A stretch of 64,000 nt of DNA, from positions 62,001 to 126,000 of the forward strand of contig NZ_QVTD01000001.1 in NCBI RefSeq assembly GCF_003429105.1, in the 5' to 3' direction. The DNA comes from Peribacillus glennii. Lineage in GTDB: Bacteria > Bacillota > Bacilli > Bacillales > DSM-1321. Below, piece by piece: positions 7,365 to 15,063 of the stretch. Made by a program: the position numbers and the translations under genes. The notes beneath the pieces are model-generated. The model did no database searches. It worked only from the letters and a program-made list of their open reading frames with translations, and had not been told where the DNA came from. Within the stretch, counting starts at the first letter, position 1, and every line of letters begins with the position of its first letter.

Positions 7365-8663
7365 TTAATTTACACTAGCCGTCCTTTTAGTTAGATCTTC
7401 TTTACCCTCTGCTTTGTTTTCTTCTTCAGGCAGCTTCATGAATTTCATTAAAACAGCACCACTAAAGTAGAAGATCGAGAATACCCATGCAAGCCCTTCT
7501 GCACCAATGCTATTGATGAACAAGCCAACAATTGCCGGTGCAATAAAGTAGGACATTCCCGCACCAAAGCTAACAATTGCCATCGCTGAGCCTTTTTGGT
7601 CCGGAGCCAAAGCCGTTACCAGGGCGGAAAGCGGGACGAAACCACAGAGAACGATTCCAAATATGATTGCAACCAATGTCATAGCCCAGAAATTATGTCC
7701 TACAACGTGCGGTGTATAAAATAATACGAGAGTCATTACACCACAGCCGACACTGCCAATCCACTGGATCGTCTTGCGCCAACCCAACCATTTGTCACTG
7801 ATGTAGGGGATGACAAGGTTAAATGCGATGTTTGCCAGCCAGAAGGTTCCCCAAATAGTTAGCCATTCACCGGTTGAATAATTATATTCAGAAGCAAGGT
7901 AAAGCGGGAAAAAGATAGGAAGAGCCCCTACACCGACTGAATTGATGATACGCACCAGTCCGCCTATTGCCACTTTTGGTTTTTCGATACAAATCGTAAA
8001 TCCGCTCAATAAGCTTTTGATTTTTTCCTTTGCGTCACCCTTGTCCTCGCTGACTCTGTCATTGCCGACAACTAAAAGTCCAACGATTCCGCCTACCAGT
8101 ACCCAGGCAACAGCACTCCACAAGAGTCCCATATACCCAATTTTATCAGTCATGAAAGCCGGGAAATAACTCCCCACTACATATAGACCGCCGCTCCATG
8201 CAGCCCAGAAAAGGCCGACTGCTGTAGCCATAATTCGCTGAGGGCTGCGATAAGTTACCCAGACTAAAAATGAATAACAAAAGAAAGGATAGCCAATGCC
8301 TCGCAGCGCATAGGTTGGCAGCATCCACTCAAAGCTATGGAGCTTTAATCCCAATTCAATGAAAAGGATCTGGCCAACGAGCCAGGTAATCAAGCCGATA
8401 AGCATAACCTTTCTCGGCCCCCATATTTCCGTAAGCACGCCTGAAAAATAGGCGGATACTGCCAATACTGCTCCATACGCTGTAAACAGGGTTGCTGCCT
8501 GTTGTACAGTCAAACCCTTTTCAATTAAATAAGGAGATAGCCAAGCATGTTCAAGACCGTCGCCGGCCATAAAGATAAGCATCGCAACAAAGCCCCAAAT
8601 CATTTTACCCGGAAGGCCCGCCTTATTTTGTTGCTGTTCTGCAATCGCATTCATTTTATTCAC
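7365..8663 (-). CDS. MFS polyol/sugar permease (RbtT/DalT/CsbX type)
   Basis: A 432-residue, 12-span major facilitator with a short cytoplasmic N-terminus; the sequence begins its first span at about residue 20 (KMIWGFVAMLIFMAGDGLEH), has the loop-2 motif GVLTEIWGPRKVM, and a charged central loop (VSEDKGDAKEKIKSL). The AGDGLEHAWLSPYL start is typical of the RbtT/DalT/CsbX polyol permease subfamily. As the last gene of cluster 1 it probably imports the substrate of the upstream dehydrogenase/isomerase enzymes. It is separated from them by a 136-bp gap with a long hairpin. Cluster 2 uses an ABC transporter instead. Confidence 0.75.
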   Translation of the reverse strand: MNKMNAIAEQQQNKAGLPGKMIWGFVAMLIFMAGDGLEHAWLSPYLIEKGLTVQQAATLFTAYGAVLAVSAYFSGVLTEIWGPRKVMLIGLITWLVGQILFIELGLKLHSFEWMLPTYALRGIGYPFFCYSFLVWVTYRSPQRIMATAVGLFWAAWSGGLYVVGSYFPAFMTDKIGYMGLLWSAVAWVLVGGIVGLLVVGNDRVSEDKGDAKEKIKSLLSGFTICIEKPKVAIGGLVRIINSVGVGALPIFFPLYLASEYNYSTGEWLTIWGTFWLANIAFNLVIPYISDKWLGWRKTIQWIGSVGCGVMTLVLFYTPHVVGHNFWAMTLVAIIFGIVLCGFVPLSALVTALAPDQKGSAMAIVSFGAGMSYFIAPAIVGLFINSIGAEGLAWVFSIFYFSGAVLMKFMKLPEEENKAEGKEDLTKRTASVN

Positions 8664-8744
8664 CCCAGAATCTCATGTTTTTCTTCTCAAGATGCCTGTT
8701 AATAATCCCAATCCTTTTTGCAAGGTGAGGCAGGATACCCTCTT

Positions 8745-8792
8745 GGGGATTCGAGACAGGCACCCTTTTTAAGGTACCTGTATCGAATCCCC
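8745..8792. other. Long intercistronic hairpin
   Basis: GGGGATTCGA (8745-8754) pairs with TCGAATCCCC (8783-8792), extended inward by ACAGG/CCTGT and ACC/GGT. No T run follows in the leftward direction, so it looks more like an mRNA processing or stabilising element between the enzyme genes and the MFS gene than a terminator. Confidence 0.55.
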
Positions 8793-8799
8793 AGAAATA

Positions 8800-9771
8800 T
8801 TAGGCCCACCACATTTCCGTTAGCTGCTCTTTGAAAAGTGCTCCCTTTAATAAAGAGATGGCCTTGCCCAAGCCCTCATCTACGGAAGCCAGCATGTCCT
8901 CATGCTCAATCGAAATGACATAGTCATATCCAACGGCGCGAAGGGTGCTCACCATGTCTTTCCATGCCTTTTCATCCTGGCCATACCCAACTGACCTAAA
9001 CGTCCAGGAACGATTTAATATATCACTATAATGCTTAGTATCTAATACGCCATTTACACTTATATTTGCTTTATCCAAATACGTATCTTTCGCATGGAAA
9101 TGGAAGATCGCTTCCTCTTTTCCAAGCTTTTTAATGGCTTCCACAGGATTGATTCCTTGCCATAAAAGGTGGCTCGGATCAAAATTTGCACCAATGGAAG
9201 GTCCCGCTTGCTCTCTTAATTTTAAAAGCGTTTCGGGATTATAAACGACAAAACCAGGATGCATTTCAAACGCAATTTGGTTGATTCCATGCTGTTCGGC
9301 AAACTTTGCCTCTTCCTTCCAGTAAGGAATCACTACCTCATTCCATTGCCAATCCAAAACCTCTGTATATTCAGGCGGCCAGGAGCATGTGACCCAGTTC
9401 GGAAACTTCGCCTGGGGATGGTCACCCGGACAGCCGGAGAAGCCATTGATGACAGGGACTTCGAGGCGTTCCGCGAGCTTTACAGTTTTTCTCCATGTTT
9501 CATGTGCTGACACCGCAACCTTTTTATCAGGGTGAAGCGGATTTCCATGGTTACTTAACCCGCTGATGATCATTCCCCTGCTTTCAACAGCTCGTTTGAA
9601 GCCCTTTAATTTTTCCGGGCTTTCCAATAATTCATCAGGATTACAGTGGCTGTTTCCAGGATAATTGCCTGTACCAAGTTCAACAGCCTCTACACCCATC
9701 CCGGCCAATTTATCAAGCATTTCTTCAAAAGGAAGGTTTTGATAGAGAACAGTAAATACGCCTAATTTCAT
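8800..9771 (-). CDS. Xylose-isomerase-like TIM-barrel enzyme (LgdB type), cluster 1
   Basis: Start at ATG 9771, two bases after the stop of the dehydrogenase gene, with GGAGGG six bases upstream; an in-frame extension overlaps that gene and is rejected. The 323-residue AP_endonuc_2/sugar phosphate isomerase-epimerase protein keeps likely metal-site motifs: FEMHPGFV, ANFDPSHLLWQ, FHFHAKDTY and SIEHED. In the levoglucosan pathway two such proteins carry out beta-elimination opening of 3-keto-levoglucosan and hydration of the product; which step this one does is not evident. A close paralogue is at 33442. Confidence 0.75.
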   Translation of the reverse strand: MKLGVFTVLYQNLPFEEMLDKLAGMGVEAVELGTGNYPGNSHCNPDELLESPEKLKGFKRAVESRGMIISGLSNHGNPLHPDKKVAVSAHETWRKTVKLAERLEVPVINGFSGCPGDHPQAKFPNWVTCSWPPEYTEVLDWQWNEVVIPYWKEEAKFAEQHGINQIAFEMHPGFVVYNPETLLKLREQAGPSIGANFDPSHLLWQGINPVEAIKKLGKEEAIFHFHAKDTYLDKANISVNGVLDTKHYSDILNRSWTFRSVGYGQDEKAWKDMVSTLRAVGYDYVISIEHEDMLASVDEGLGKAISLLKGALFKEQLTEMWWA

Positions 9772-9773
9772 GA

Positions 9774-10946
9774 TTAACCCTCCTGCTCTGTCCGGACTTT
9801 CACCCATTTTTGTTGTTCGTGGCTTTCTAAGATGGCGTCGGTAATGCACATCGATACATGCCCATCCGCAAAAGTAGCAAAATTAGCCTGATCACATTCA
9901 GGGTCTTTTTCGTCCCGAATGAAAGAATAGAAATTCAACATTCCGTTTTTCAACGCATCCGGCCAGCCTTCATTATGTCCTCCAGGATGGTGGATTCCAC
10001 TTTTTGCTTCAGGCAGGAATAAGGCCGGATCAGCAAGAAGGGTTTCATTTGGTTTATCTCGATGTCCGATCCATAATTGTGAAGGTTCTTCCTGATTCCA
10101 GAAAGCAGAGCTTTTGCTTCCATTGATTTCAAAGCTTAGTCTGTTTTTGCGGCCCGCACTTACCTGGGAAACCGTAAACACACCCCTTGAGCCATCTTCA
10201 AACCGCACAAGAACCGACGCATAGTCTTCTGTGTTAATCGGAACATCTTCATATTCCACTTCCTGATCTTTTTGTGCGCCAAAAGTCGCTACATTAGATT
10301 TGGATTTTTTCCTTACCGGAATGACTGTAGCCAAATCGGCGAATACTTCGACAATTTTTTTACCCGTCACATATTGAACCGTATCACACCAGTGGGAACC
10401 GATATCCGCAATTGCACGTGACTTTCCTCCAACTTCTGGAGCCAGCCGCCAGTTAAAATCAGTTTGATACAAGAGCCAATCCTGCAAATAACTTCCGTGC
10501 ACGAGATTTACTTTCCCCAGTTGCTCATGCTTGACCATAGCGGCTAACTGTTTCACAATCGGGAATTGGCGGTAGTTAAAGTTTACTCCGTGTACAACCT
10601 TGTGTTCTTTGGCTAAAGCAAGCAGCTCTCCAGATTCTTCACTGGACATTGCAAGCGGCTTTTCTGATAAAACGTGCTTTCCTGCTAAAATAATTTCTTT
10701 ATTAATCGCAAAGTGCAGGTGATTCGGGGTACAATTGTGCACGACTTGAATTTCATCGTCTTTCAGCATTTCGCGATAATCACCATAGGCTTTCGGAATT
10801 CCTAGTTCAGTTGCCTTTTGTTCAGCTGCCTCCTGGCTTGATTCCGCAAGTCCGACCACTTCCACAAACCCGAGCCTTCTGATGGCTTCAATGTGTGTTG
10901 GCCCTATAAAACCCGTTCCAATGACACCAACTTTAATTTTTTCCAT
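9774..10946 (-). CDS. Gfo/Idh/MocA oxidoreductase (LgdC-like), cluster 1
   Basis: A 390-residue NAD(P)-dependent dehydrogenase. Rossmann motif GVIGTGFIGPTH at residues 7-18, the dinucleotide/catalytic motif LSEKPLAM near residue 96, and DIGSHWCD near 180, containing the family's conserved Asp and His. In the four-enzyme levoglucosan route one Gfo/Idh enzyme oxidises the substrate at C3 and another reduces 3-keto-glucose to glucose. By exclusion from LgdA this is the better candidate for the reductase, which is inference. Good GGAGG site before ATG. The paralogue at 34430 is very similar along its length. Confidence 0.7.
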   Translation of the reverse strand: MEKIKVGVIGTGFIGPTHIEAIRRLGFVEVVGLAESSQEAAEQKATELGIPKAYGDYREMLKDDEIQVVHNCTPNHLHFAINKEIILAGKHVLSEKPLAMSSEESGELLALAKEHKVVHGVNFNYRQFPIVKQLAAMVKHEQLGKVNLVHGSYLQDWLLYQTDFNWRLAPEVGGKSRAIADIGSHWCDTVQYVTGKKIVEVFADLATVIPVRKKSKSNVATFGAQKDQEVEYEDVPINTEDYASVLVRFEDGSRGVFTVSQVSAGRKNRLSFEINGSKSSAFWNQEEPSQLWIGHRDKPNETLLADPALFLPEAKSGIHHPGGHNEGWPDALKNGMLNFYSFIRDEKDPECDQANFATFADGHVSMCITDAILESHEQQKWVKVRTEQEG

Positions 10947-11120
10947 GGTTGTCCTCCTTAATTGACGATGTTTATGGCATATTTAACGCGACTTTTCTAT
11001 ACCTTTTGGCCTTTTTAATGAAGGCCGCCGCGAGGGTGCAGCAGCCTTCAAACTTAAATGAGCCAAGAATGAACAATATTTAATTATCCATGATTATTCT
11101 AGTTCAGTTTAAAAAACCCC

Positions 11121-12305
11121 TTATTTTTCCTCTAATTCGTTCACATTTACCCATTGGCCTTTTTCGGCTGATTCAAGAATAGCGTCAGCGATAAGCTCAA
11201 TACGGTATCCGTCATTGAAGTTTGGAGAGAATTGGGTATCTTCTTCAACAATTGCTTTAAAGAAGTCATGAGTTTCGATGATTTTTGTTTCTCCATATCC
11301 GATACCTAATGCAGGAATCGGCCATAAAGCTTCTCCGTACGGTGTAGCGGGACCTGTATATACCGTTCTGAAGCCCTTCGCATCGCTTGGATCATCTGAG
11401 AAGCTCACTTGAAGTTCATCACGATTTTCATAGTTGAAGAATAAAGAACCTTTAGTCCCATGGATTTCAAAAGTCAGGAAGTTATTGCGTCCCCAAGCAT
11501 TACGGGTTGCTTCAATGGTTCCGATTGCACCGTTTTCAAACTTGACCATTGTAATGACCTCATCATCCACATCGACTGTGCCTTTCGGTACGTCTGCGCC
11601 ACTGTTTTTCACAGTACCCAGCTTGTCAATGCCACCCGTTTGCAGTGGTCTTTCCGGAATCCATGTTCTAGTGAGGGCGTTTACATCTGAAATTTCGCCA
11701 ACCAGGTACCGTGCAAAGTCTACAACGTGTGTACCGATATCACCCAGTGCACCCGAACCGGCAATTTTCTTTTGGAAACGCCAAGATAGCGGCGAATTCG
11801 GATCGGCAGACCAGTCTTGCAGATATGTTCCACGGAAGCTAAGGATTTCTCCGATTCTTCCTTCTTGAATGTATTTTTTCGCAAGCGCAACAGCAGGAGT
11901 TCTTCTGTAGTTGAAAGCAACCGCATGTTTAACGCCTGCAGCCTTAACTGCCTCTAACATTTCTTTAGCTTCTGCAGCACCCAGCGCCAACGGCTTTTCA
12001 GAAATGATATGCTTGCCTGCTTTTGCTGCAGCAATCGCAATTTCAGCATGTGTATTGTTTGGAGTTACAATATCAATTACATCGATTTCCGGATTGTTTA
12101 CTACCTCTCTCCAATCGGTGGAATAATGTTCAAACCCTAATCTTGCAGCTGCATCTTTGGCCAATTCTTCTTTTACGTCAACGACTGTGTGGCGGTGAGG
12201 GATCGCGGGAGCAGGCCAAAAGAACATTGGCATTGCTGCATATGCAAGTGAGTGCGCTTTCCCCATGAATCCTCCGCCGATCATACCTACGTTTAATTTT
12301 TTCAT
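11121..12305 (-). CDS. lgdA: Levoglucosan dehydrogenase-like Gfo/Idh/MocA oxidoreductase, cluster 1
   Basis: A 394-residue dehydrogenase with NVGMIGGGFMGKAH (residues 5-18), AYAAMPMFFWPAPAIP, SEKPLAL near residue 98, RGTYLQDWSADPNSPLSWRF and GALGDIGTHVVDFARY. From memory this pattern, especially GGGFMGKAH plus YAAMPMFFWPAPA, matches characterised levoglucosan dehydrogenases of Pseudarthrobacter and Bacillus smithii, which oxidise the C3 hydroxyl of 1,6-anhydroglucose using NAD. AGGAGG precedes ATG by eight bases. It follows the first isomerase gene. Substrate assignment rests on family resemblance; other anhydro- or glycoside substrates remain possible. Confidence 0.75.
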   Translation of the reverse strand: MKKLNVGMIGGGFMGKAHSLAYAAMPMFFWPAPAIPHRHTVVDVKEELAKDAAARLGFEHYSTDWREVVNNPEIDVIDIVTPNNTHAEIAIAAAKAGKHIISEKPLALGAAEAKEMLEAVKAAGVKHAVAFNYRRTPAVALAKKYIQEGRIGEILSFRGTYLQDWSADPNSPLSWRFQKKIAGSGALGDIGTHVVDFARYLVGEISDVNALTRTWIPERPLQTGGIDKLGTVKNSGADVPKGTVDVDDEVITMVKFENGAIGTIEATRNAWGRNNFLTFEIHGTKGSLFFNYENRDELQVSFSDDPSDAKGFRTVYTGPATPYGEALWPIPALGIGYGETKIIETHDFFKAIVEEDTQFSPNFNDGYRIELIADAILESAEKGQWVNVNELEEK

Positions 12306-12375
12306 TTTCGTTATCCTCCTAAACTTGAATTAATATTTCTAAGTACTTTTAAACCGCTTTCAAAGCCTTGCTAAT

Positions 12376-13185
12376 TTATTTCTCGTATTTTGATAAAAAC
12401 CCTCGGCTGATTTCTGCACCTTTTTTAGGATCTGAATAGCTGTCAAGTTCAATGGTAATCCAATCATCATAATTATTTTCGTTTAACAGTTTGACCATTT
12501 CATCGAATTTTTGGTGTCCTTCTCCTAATGGCAAAAATTCTCCGTTCGCATAATCCTTGAAGTGCACGTATTTAATCCGATCTGCGTACTTTCTGATAAC
12601 TTCCACCGGATCTCCGCCGCCTGCTTCGATATGAGCCGTATCCGGACATAAATTAATTTTTGTCAGGGCCATGAGCTTGTCCAGTTGGTCGGGAGCTTCC
12701 ACATTTGTTCCTAAGTGCGGGTGATAGCTCGGGATGAGATGATTCTTTTCTGCAATCGCTGCCACTGTATCGAGGGCATTCGCCAAATCTGCGTAATCGC
12801 TTTCTTTAATGCCATTGCCACGGACAGCTCCTCCGCCGATAACCAGATGTCTTGCACCTAATTCAGAAGCAAGAACGGCTACTTCCTCAATTTTTTGCAA
12901 TTCTTCTTCCAAAACATCCTGGTAGATGAAATTCGCTCCGGTGTATACACCGATGAACTCCAAAGAATATTGTTGAAGCAATGCTTTGAACTCTTCTTTT
13001 TTATCTTTATATTCCATTAAGTTTCCGTCGAAAATTTCAAACCCTTTGTACCCAGCTTCCGATATATCTTTCAAGGCTTCTTCTGTAGAGCCATTCGCAA
13101 GATAATAGAGATCCTTTATCGATGTAACCCCGGCCGGATGTCCTACAACACCGCCCCATGTATTGGTTTGATAGCCTAGTTTCAT
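12376..13185 (-). CDS. Xylose-isomerase-like TIM-barrel enzyme, first gene of cluster 1
   Basis: ATG at 13185 has GGAGG eight bases upstream, so nine leading in-frame codons are rejected. The 269-residue protein starts MKLGYQTNTWGG and carries YHPHLGTNVE, CPDTAHIEAGGGDP, YVHFKDY and IELDSYSDP, the likely metal ligands of this IolE/xylose-isomerase-like fold. It heads the operon, 109 bp downstream of the nearest LacI-type operator. It pairs with the other isomerase (8800) as the two LgdB-type activities. Paralogue at 40712. Confidence 0.75.
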   Translation of the reverse strand: MKLGYQTNTWGGVVGHPAGVTSIKDLYYLANGSTEEALKDISEAGYKGFEIFDGNLMEYKDKKEEFKALLQQYSLEFIGVYTGANFIYQDVLEEELQKIEEVAVLASELGARHLVIGGGAVRGNGIKESDYADLANALDTVAAIAEKNHLIPSYHPHLGTNVEAPDQLDKLMALTKINLCPDTAHIEAGGGDPVEVIRKYADRIKYVHFKDYANGEFLPLGEGHQKFDEMVKLLNENNYDDWITIELDSYSDPKKGAEISRGFLSKYEK

Positions 13186-13293
13186 TGTTCTAATCCTCCG
13201 TTTCCAATTCATGTTTTAAGTACAAAATATCCTTCTCCAGTATTTCTTGGTATTAAAGTATGATTCTTACTTACTAGAAATACTAATTTTACT

Positions 13294-13307
13294 TGTAATC
13301 GATTACA
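13294..13307. promoter_or_regulatory. LacI-type operator A of cluster 1
   Basis: Perfect 14-bp palindrome TGTAATCGATTACA, 109 bp upstream of the first cluster 1 gene. It is identical to sites at 13368, 13443, 41615 and 42707. The central CG and A/T flanks fit LacI/GalR-family operators, and the LacI gene at 41638 is the only such regulator in the window. Confidence 0.8.
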
Positions 13308-13367
13308 TCTTTTAATAAATAATATCAAAAATCTATTAATTTTGAAAGCATTTAATCTTCTGTTTTC

Positions 13368-13381
13368 TGTAATCGATTACA
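13368..13381. promoter_or_regulatory. LacI-type operator B of cluster 1
   Basis: Second perfect TGTAATCGATTACA palindrome, 74 bp (about seven helical turns) upstream of operator A. Confidence 0.8.
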
Positions 13382-13442
13382 TCATTGAATAAAAAAACCT
13401 TATGCTTTATAAGGTTTTCTATTCATTTGACTACGTTATTAG

Positions 13443-13456
13443 TGTAATCGATTACA
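13443..13456. promoter_or_regulatory. LacI-type operator C of cluster 1
   Basis: Third perfect TGTAATCGATTACA palindrome, 75 bp beyond operator B. All three lie on the same face of the helix, which would favour looping or cooperative binding. Confidence 0.8.
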
Positions 13457-13849
13457 TTGTAATTTTCAACTCTTTTAAACTATTTTTTAATTTCTCATAG
13501 TTAGTAGTGATAAAATAAGTTAACACTTTAACTAAGGGCGTCAATTACATTCTACAATAGCTTTTCTGTTTGAATGACCTGGTACCCTCGGACATGCGGC
13601 TGTCGTTGGTTTTCTTCATGCATTCTTTAGCGTAAAGCGAAGTAGTCAGTGTTCTTATCCTCCCAATATCCAATACCTTCAATGGGAGAGCAGAATCTTC
13701 TAATTTAACCTTAAGGTTTAGTGTTGACATAATTTGTGAACTGAATTAAAAAAATTCGCTTATTAATTTAAAGCCAAGGTTTATCATGCTTTTCACAAAT
13801 TTGTCCCAACCAAGTTAAATTACGACGACATCATCTATTCATTGGTTCC
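13457..13849. other. Intergenic, no supported gene
   Basis: A 61-codon leftward ORF at 13545-13730 has no ribosome-binding site and no recognisable domain. Nothing else convincing is seen. Confidence 0.35.
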
Positions 13850-13933
13850 TTATCTTAACCATCCCCTGTGATACAGCCCAAACCGTTCGTTCATCGCAGA
13901 ATCAACATTTTCACTTGACGTTTTGTTTGCCAT
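13850..13933 (-). CDS. Possible 27-aa peptide
   Basis: ATG preceded by GGAAGG encodes MANKTSSENVDSAMNERFGL plus seven more residues, ending in TAA. It starts 26 bases after the stop of the 65-residue ORF, suggesting co-transcription. No family recognised; too short to be sure. Confidence 0.35.
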   Translation of the reverse strand: MANKTSSENVDSAMNERFGLYHRGWLR

Positions 13934-13959
13934 GCCTTCCTAACCTCGACCTTAGTTTT

Positions 13960-14157
13960 TCACCATCGCCTCGTCCTGTTCCTTAAGTAATTCAATACAT
14001 CAAGGGCACTCTTTACATCGTCCAGTGTGTTTTTCACTGTGCATATTTCAGTCTGATCGTTCCCATTATTTAACCGCCCTTTTATGTCAGATAATGTACT
14101 TTCGAGTTTATCATAAACCTCTTCCCCTTTAGCCAATAAAATAGTTGAAAAATCCAC
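13960..14157 (-). CDS. 65-aa hypothetical protein
   Basis: GTG start seven bases after GAGGTG is preferred to an upstream ATG without a ribosome-binding site. The product (VDFSTILLAKGEEVYDKLES, later CTVKNTLDDVKSALDVLNYL, basic tail NRTRRW) is mostly alpha-helical and charged, with heptad-like spacing of Leu/Val. No signal peptide or membrane span. I do not recognise it. The tiny ORF at 13850 follows. Confidence 0.5.
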   Translation of the reverse strand: MDFSTILLAKGEEVYDKLESTLSDIKGRLNNGNDQTEICTVKNTLDDVKSALDVLNYLRNRTRRW

Positions 14158-14367
14158 GATCCGTTCACCTCTGCATGAAAATATATAAAGCATTTATTTA
14201 CGCAAATTCAGTTCTTTTGATTGAAATATAAAAAATATAGTAATTTTCATTTTCATTTATTTTTTTAAACCTGCTCAAGCAATTACACGAAAACCTCAAT
14301 AAATGAAAACAAAGACCTACTCAGTTTTCCAACCAAATGCCTAAAATTGGCTGCTATAAATTTATAT

Positions 14368-14398
14368 ATGTAAACCATATATAAAAACTAGTTGACAT
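14368..14398 (+). promoter_or_regulatory. BirA operator overlapping the bioY promoter
   Basis: ATGTAAAC (14368-14375), 15 bp, then GTTGACAT (14391-14398): an inverted repeat with one mismatch that fits the Firmicute BirA pattern TGTTAAC-N15-GTTAACA. The right half contains TTGACA (14392-14397), a perfect -35 box, with T/A-rich -10 candidates downstream. Biotin-loaded BirA bound here would block transcription of bioY-bioB. Confidence 0.7.
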
Positions 14399-14457
14399 TA
14401 TTTTTATAATTCTATTATCCTGAATTTATAAAAAACTTTTCTGGAGGAGACAATTTC

Positions 14458-15042
14458 ATGAAAGGCAAAATGAAAACAATTGATTTAACCCTGGTTGCCG
14501 TATTTGTGGCTTTGATGGCAGTTGGTGCCAATACGTCGTTCCTCGTAGTGGGTGGGGTTCCCATTACTTTACAAACCTTTTTCGCCATTTTGGCCGGGGC
14601 GATTCTAGGGAGCAGGCTTGGTGCCATTTCCATGGTTGTATATGCGCTGGTCGGAATGGTTGGGGCTCCTGTATTCGCCCAATTTACCGGCGGCATCTCC
14701 ATCATTATAAAACCTACTTTCGGCTTTATCATTTCGTTTATTTTCACAGCATACATCGTTGGAAAAATGGTGGAAAGAAACAGAAGCTTGCCAAGTTATG
14801 TGACTGCTTCTTTAGTGGGTATGACAGTCAACTACTTATTTGGAACGAATTGGATGTACTTTGCTTATGATTTATGGGCGGGTGCTCCGGACGGATTCTC
14901 CTATAAAATGGCTTGGTTGTGGATGGTTGCGCCGCTGCCAAAAGATATCATCTTATCTGTATGCGCAGCATTTTTTGCCCACCGGATGGAGAGAACCGTG
15001 TTATCGAGAAGCACGTTCAGAAACGTAAAAAAAGCAGCCTAA
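14458..15042 (+). CDS. bioY: Biotin transporter BioY
   Basis: A 194-residue, about six-span membrane protein, the substrate-binding S component of ECF-type biotin uptake. Starts after CTGGAGGAG. It contains GGVPITLQTFFAILAGAILG, a hallmark of BioY, then VYALVGMVGAPVFA and GGISIIIKPTFGFIISF. It is followed 21 bp later by bioB and lies downstream of a predicted BirA operator, so uptake and the last biosynthetic step are probably expressed together under low biotin. No bioA, D or F genes are nearby, suggesting the cell takes up biotin or dethiobiotin-like precursors, or has other loci. Confidence 0.93.
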   Translation: MKGKMKTIDLTLVAVFVALMAVGANTSFLVVGGVPITLQTFFAILAGAILGSRLGAISMVVYALVGMVGAPVFAQFTGGISIIIKPTFGFIISFIFTAYIVGKMVERNRSLPSYVTASLVGMTVNYLFGTNWMYFAYDLWAGAPDGFSYKMAWLWMVAPLPKDIILSVCAAFFAHRMERTVLSRSTFRNVKKAA

Positions 15043-15063
15043 TTATGAGGGGAGTAATTTGGA

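Noticed and set aside
13342..13357. CcpA cre-like sequence (TTGAAAGCATTTAATC)
   Set aside because: The central CG and final CA of the cre consensus are missing, so it is too weak to call.
13545..13730. 61-codon leftward ORF near operator C
   Set aside because: No initiation signal and no recognisable family; position right upstream of the operators makes a gene unlikely.
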